This document shows, piece by piece, positions 62,286-64,000 of a stretch of 64,000 bases of DNA (its first letter is position 1; the number at the start of each line of letters is the position of its first letter). The position numbers and the translations under genes were made by a program. This stretch comes from Rhodospirillaceae bacterium (lineage in GTDB: Bacteria; Pseudomonadota; Alphaproteobacteria; UBA6615): contig JABJEK010000101.1 in assembly GCA_018702955.1 (NCBI GenBank), positions 1-64,000 on the forward strand, given 5' to 3'. The notes under the pieces were generated by a model, which was given only the letters and a program-made list of their open reading frames with translations, made no database searches and was not told where the DNA came from.

Positions 62286-63023
62286 TCAGAGCATCGCCAT
62301 GCCGCCGTTCACATGGAGCGTCTGCCCGGTGACATACCCTGCTTCATTACTCGCCAGATACGCGGCACCGGCCGCGATATCTTCGGGCAGACCAAGTCGC
62401 CCGGCGGGAATGCGCTCAAGCAAACTCGACTTCTGGTCATCCGACAGAACGTCGGTCATTGGTGTTTCAATGAATCCCGGCGCGATGCAATTGACCGTGA
62501 TGCCGCGGCTTGCGACTTCCTGTGCCAGCGCCTTCGTCATGCCGGTCAGCCCCGCCTTCGATGCGGCATAATTCACCTGTCCGGGATTGCCGGTCGCGCC
62601 AACCACGGATGTGACCGTCACAATGCGTCCCCAGCGGGCCTTCATCATCGCGCGCAGAACCGCGCGGCTTAGACGAAACGCCGCCGAAAGGTTCACGTCG
62701 AGGACCTGCTGCCATTCCTCGTCTTTCATGCGCATGGCGAGATTGTCGCGGGTCAAACCTGCATTGTTGATCAGGATATCGACCCCGCCGGCCGCCTCGG
62801 TCGCTGCCGCGATCAGGGCGTCAGGTGCGGCCGGGTCCGACAGATCCGCGGCCGCGATATGACAGTTGGCGCCCAGATCGGCGGCCAGGGCCTCCAGCCG
62901 CTCCGCACGGGTGCCGCTGATCACCACATTCGCACCGCGCGCGTGCAGGGTCCGTGCGATCGCATCGCCGATGCCGCCGGTCGCGCCGGTGACGAGTGCC
63001 GTCTTTTCATTCAGGTCAAACAT
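62286..63023 (-). CDS. fabG: 3-oxoacyl-ACP reductase
   Basis: A 245-residue NADPH-dependent SDR for the first reduction of the fatty-acid cycle. The cofactor motif ALVTGATGGIGDAIARTLHARGANVVISGTR, NNAGLTRDNLAMRMKDEEW, the catalytic triad in VTSVVGATGNPGQVNYAASKAGL, and PGFIETPMTDVL are all FabG-typical. The C-terminus is YVTGQTLHVNGGMAML. GGGGG precedes the ATG. It follows fabD by 9 bases, in the conserved order fabD-fabG-acpP-fabF. Confidence 0.97.
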   Translation of the reverse strand: MFDLNEKTALVTGATGGIGDAIARTLHARGANVVISGTRAERLEALAADLGANCHIAAADLSDPAAPDALIAAATEAAGGVDILINNAGLTRDNLAMRMKDEEWQQVLDVNLSAAFRLSRAVLRAMMKARWGRIVTVTSVVGATGNPGQVNYAASKAGLTGMTKALAQEVASRGITVNCIAPGFIETPMTDVLSDDQKSSLLERIPAGRLGLPEDIAAGAAYLASNEAGYVTGQTLHVNGGMAML

Positions 63024-63032
63024 GTCGCCCCC

Positions 63033-63974
63033 TTAAAGCGCGCCGATAAAGGCTTCGATATCTTCCGGTGTTCCAATCGCGCGGCTCGTCATGTCCCGGT
63101 CGATCCGCCGGGTCAGGCCCGACAGAACCTTGCCGGCACCGAGCTCGCATAATTCCTCGACTCCGAGATCGCGCATGGCCAGGACGCCTTCTCTCCAGCG
63201 CACCCGGCTGGTGACCTGCTCGATCAGGAGGTTGCGAATTTCATCGGGTTCCGTGACCGCCGCCGCCGTAACATTCGCGATCACCGGTGGGTTGGGTGCG
63301 GAAATTTCGGCGCTGGCCAGCGCGTATGTCATGACATCCGCGGCCGGATCCAACAGCGAGCAATGGAATGGCGCACTCACCGGCAGCAGAATGGCACGAC
63401 GCGCGCCCCGCTCCTTGGCGATCTCCACGGCGCGTTCAACGGCCTCGGTGTTCCCGCTGACCACGACCTGCCCGTCCGAATTGTCATTGGCCACGTCACA
63501 GACCTGATCTCCGGCCGCTTCGGCCGCGATCGCTTCGACTTCCTCAAGGCTCGGCCCGAGGACCGCCGCCATGGCGCCCACACCGACGGGCACGGCAGCT
63601 TGCATGGCCTCCCCTCGGGTCTGCAACAGACGCGCCGTGTCGGCGATACTCAAGGCACCCGATGCCGCCAGCGCGGAATATTCACCGAGGCTGTGGCCGG
63701 CGACATAGGATGCCGCCTCTGAGACCTTGATACCGCCTTCTTCCTCGAGGACACGCACGACGGCCATGCTCACGGCCATCAACGCCGGCTGCGCGTTCTG
63801 GGTCAGCGTGAGCTCCTCTTGCGGGCCTTCGAAGATGATCCGGCTGAGATGCGTTTCCAGCGCGTCATCGACTTCCTCGAAGACGAGCCGGGCGGCAGGA
63901 AAGGCCTCCGCCAGGCTCTGCCCCATGCCCACTTCCTGGCTTCCCTGTCCGGGAAAGACGAATGCGCGATTCAT
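63033..63974 (-). CDS. fabD: Malonyl-CoA:ACP transacylase
   Basis: A 313-residue enzyme that loads malonyl units on ACP. MNRAFVFPGQGSQEVGMGQSLAEAFP is the N-terminal signature. The active-site Ser is in VAGHSLGEYSALAASGALS, the arginine is in RGEAMQAAVPVGVGAMAAVLG, and the histidine is in VSAPFHCSLLDPAADVM. Length is normal. AGGAAAG lies 9 bases before the ATG, which begins only 26 bases from the window edge, so its promoter is mostly outside. It heads the leftward fab operon. Confidence 0.97.
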   Translation of the reverse strand: MNRAFVFPGQGSQEVGMGQSLAEAFPAARLVFEEVDDALETHLSRIIFEGPQEELTLTQNAQPALMAVSMAVVRVLEEEGGIKVSEAASYVAGHSLGEYSALAASGALSIADTARLLQTRGEAMQAAVPVGVGAMAAVLGPSLEEVEAIAAEAAGDQVCDVANDNSDGQVVVSGNTEAVERAVEIAKERGARRAILLPVSAPFHCSLLDPAADVMTYALASAEISAPNPPVIANVTAAAVTEPDEIRNLLIEQVTSRVRWREGVLAMRDLGVEELCELGAGKVLSGLTRRIDRDMTSRAIGTPEDIEAFIGAL

Positions 63975-64000
63975 ATCTGTAACTTTCCTATTTCCACGAT

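Noticed and set aside
1-64000. tRNA, rRNA, transposase, integrase or phage genes
   Set aside because: Looked for in the gaps and in the ORF translations; none seen. The paired-hairpin repeats are the only mobile-like sequences.

Overview
The window is a GC-rich (roughly 60-65 %, by eye) chromosomal segment of an alphaproteobacterium, most likely Rhodospirillales-like. The lineage call rests on DivK, HdaA, an EipB/DUF1849 protein with its two conserved cysteines, a DinB with an N-terminal zinc ribbon, a PyrC-like protein without the catalytic HxH beside pyrB, and the runs ruvX//gatC, pyrB-pyrC-plsY-dprA-topA-rnr and fabD-fabG-acpP-fabF-mltG. I see no tRNA, rRNA, CRISPR, transposase, integrase or phage gene. 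The genes are close-packed, and no gene-free stretch exceeds 300 bases.

Layout. 0-3.4 kb: gatA (cut by the window edge) and gatC, an orphan sensor histidine kinase, then ruvX on the other strand. 3.4-6.8 kb: accessory genes, namely two tandem STM3941-like membrane proteins and an exported HExxH putative metallopeptidase coupled to ruvX, then a bicupin protein and a lone RfbF-type cytidylyltransferase. 6.9-17.7 kb: pyrB, pyrC-like, plsY, dprA, topA, rnr and a lipoprotein S41 protease. 17.8-20.9 kb: rpmG, divK, a ROK kinase and dinB. 20.9-25.8 kb: EipB, a SPOR lipoprotein, an MDR oxidoreductase, NnrS and DUF2937. 25.8-33.0 kb: the most unusual part, an exported-protein locus with a 658-residue protein I do not recognise, a VWA protein split by an apparent frameshift, a coiled-coil/Sel1 protein and a divergent 11-repeat Sel1 protein. 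33.0-37.6 kb: two tandem VOC proteins, a PcaD-like hydrolase and aspS, interspersed with a dispersed paired-hairpin repeat. 37.6-44.5 kb: rnd facing DUF2066-hdaA-ppk-ppx. 44.6-49.1 kb: purM-purN, a small COX-IV-like membrane protein, ndk, holC and pepA. 49.3-55.9 kb: lptF-lptG-lptD-surA-rsmA, an outer-membrane biogenesis operon. 56.1-64 kb: yicC-gmk, two SDR genes, then fabD-fabG-acpP-fabF-mltG read leftwards.

Most genes are housekeeping: pyrimidine, purine and fatty-acid synthesis, DNA topology and repair, tRNA charging, polyphosphate turnover, LPS export. The best candidates for something new are (1) the five-copy paired-hairpin repeat between 30.0 and 37.6 kb, three copies of which sit at stop codons and one of which lies in frame inside a gene, and (2) the exported VWA/Sel1/coiled-coil locus. 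Smaller points are a probable CTG start for purM, the PyrC-like protein that lacks its zinc-binding HxH, and several clean palindromes in promoter or leader regions.
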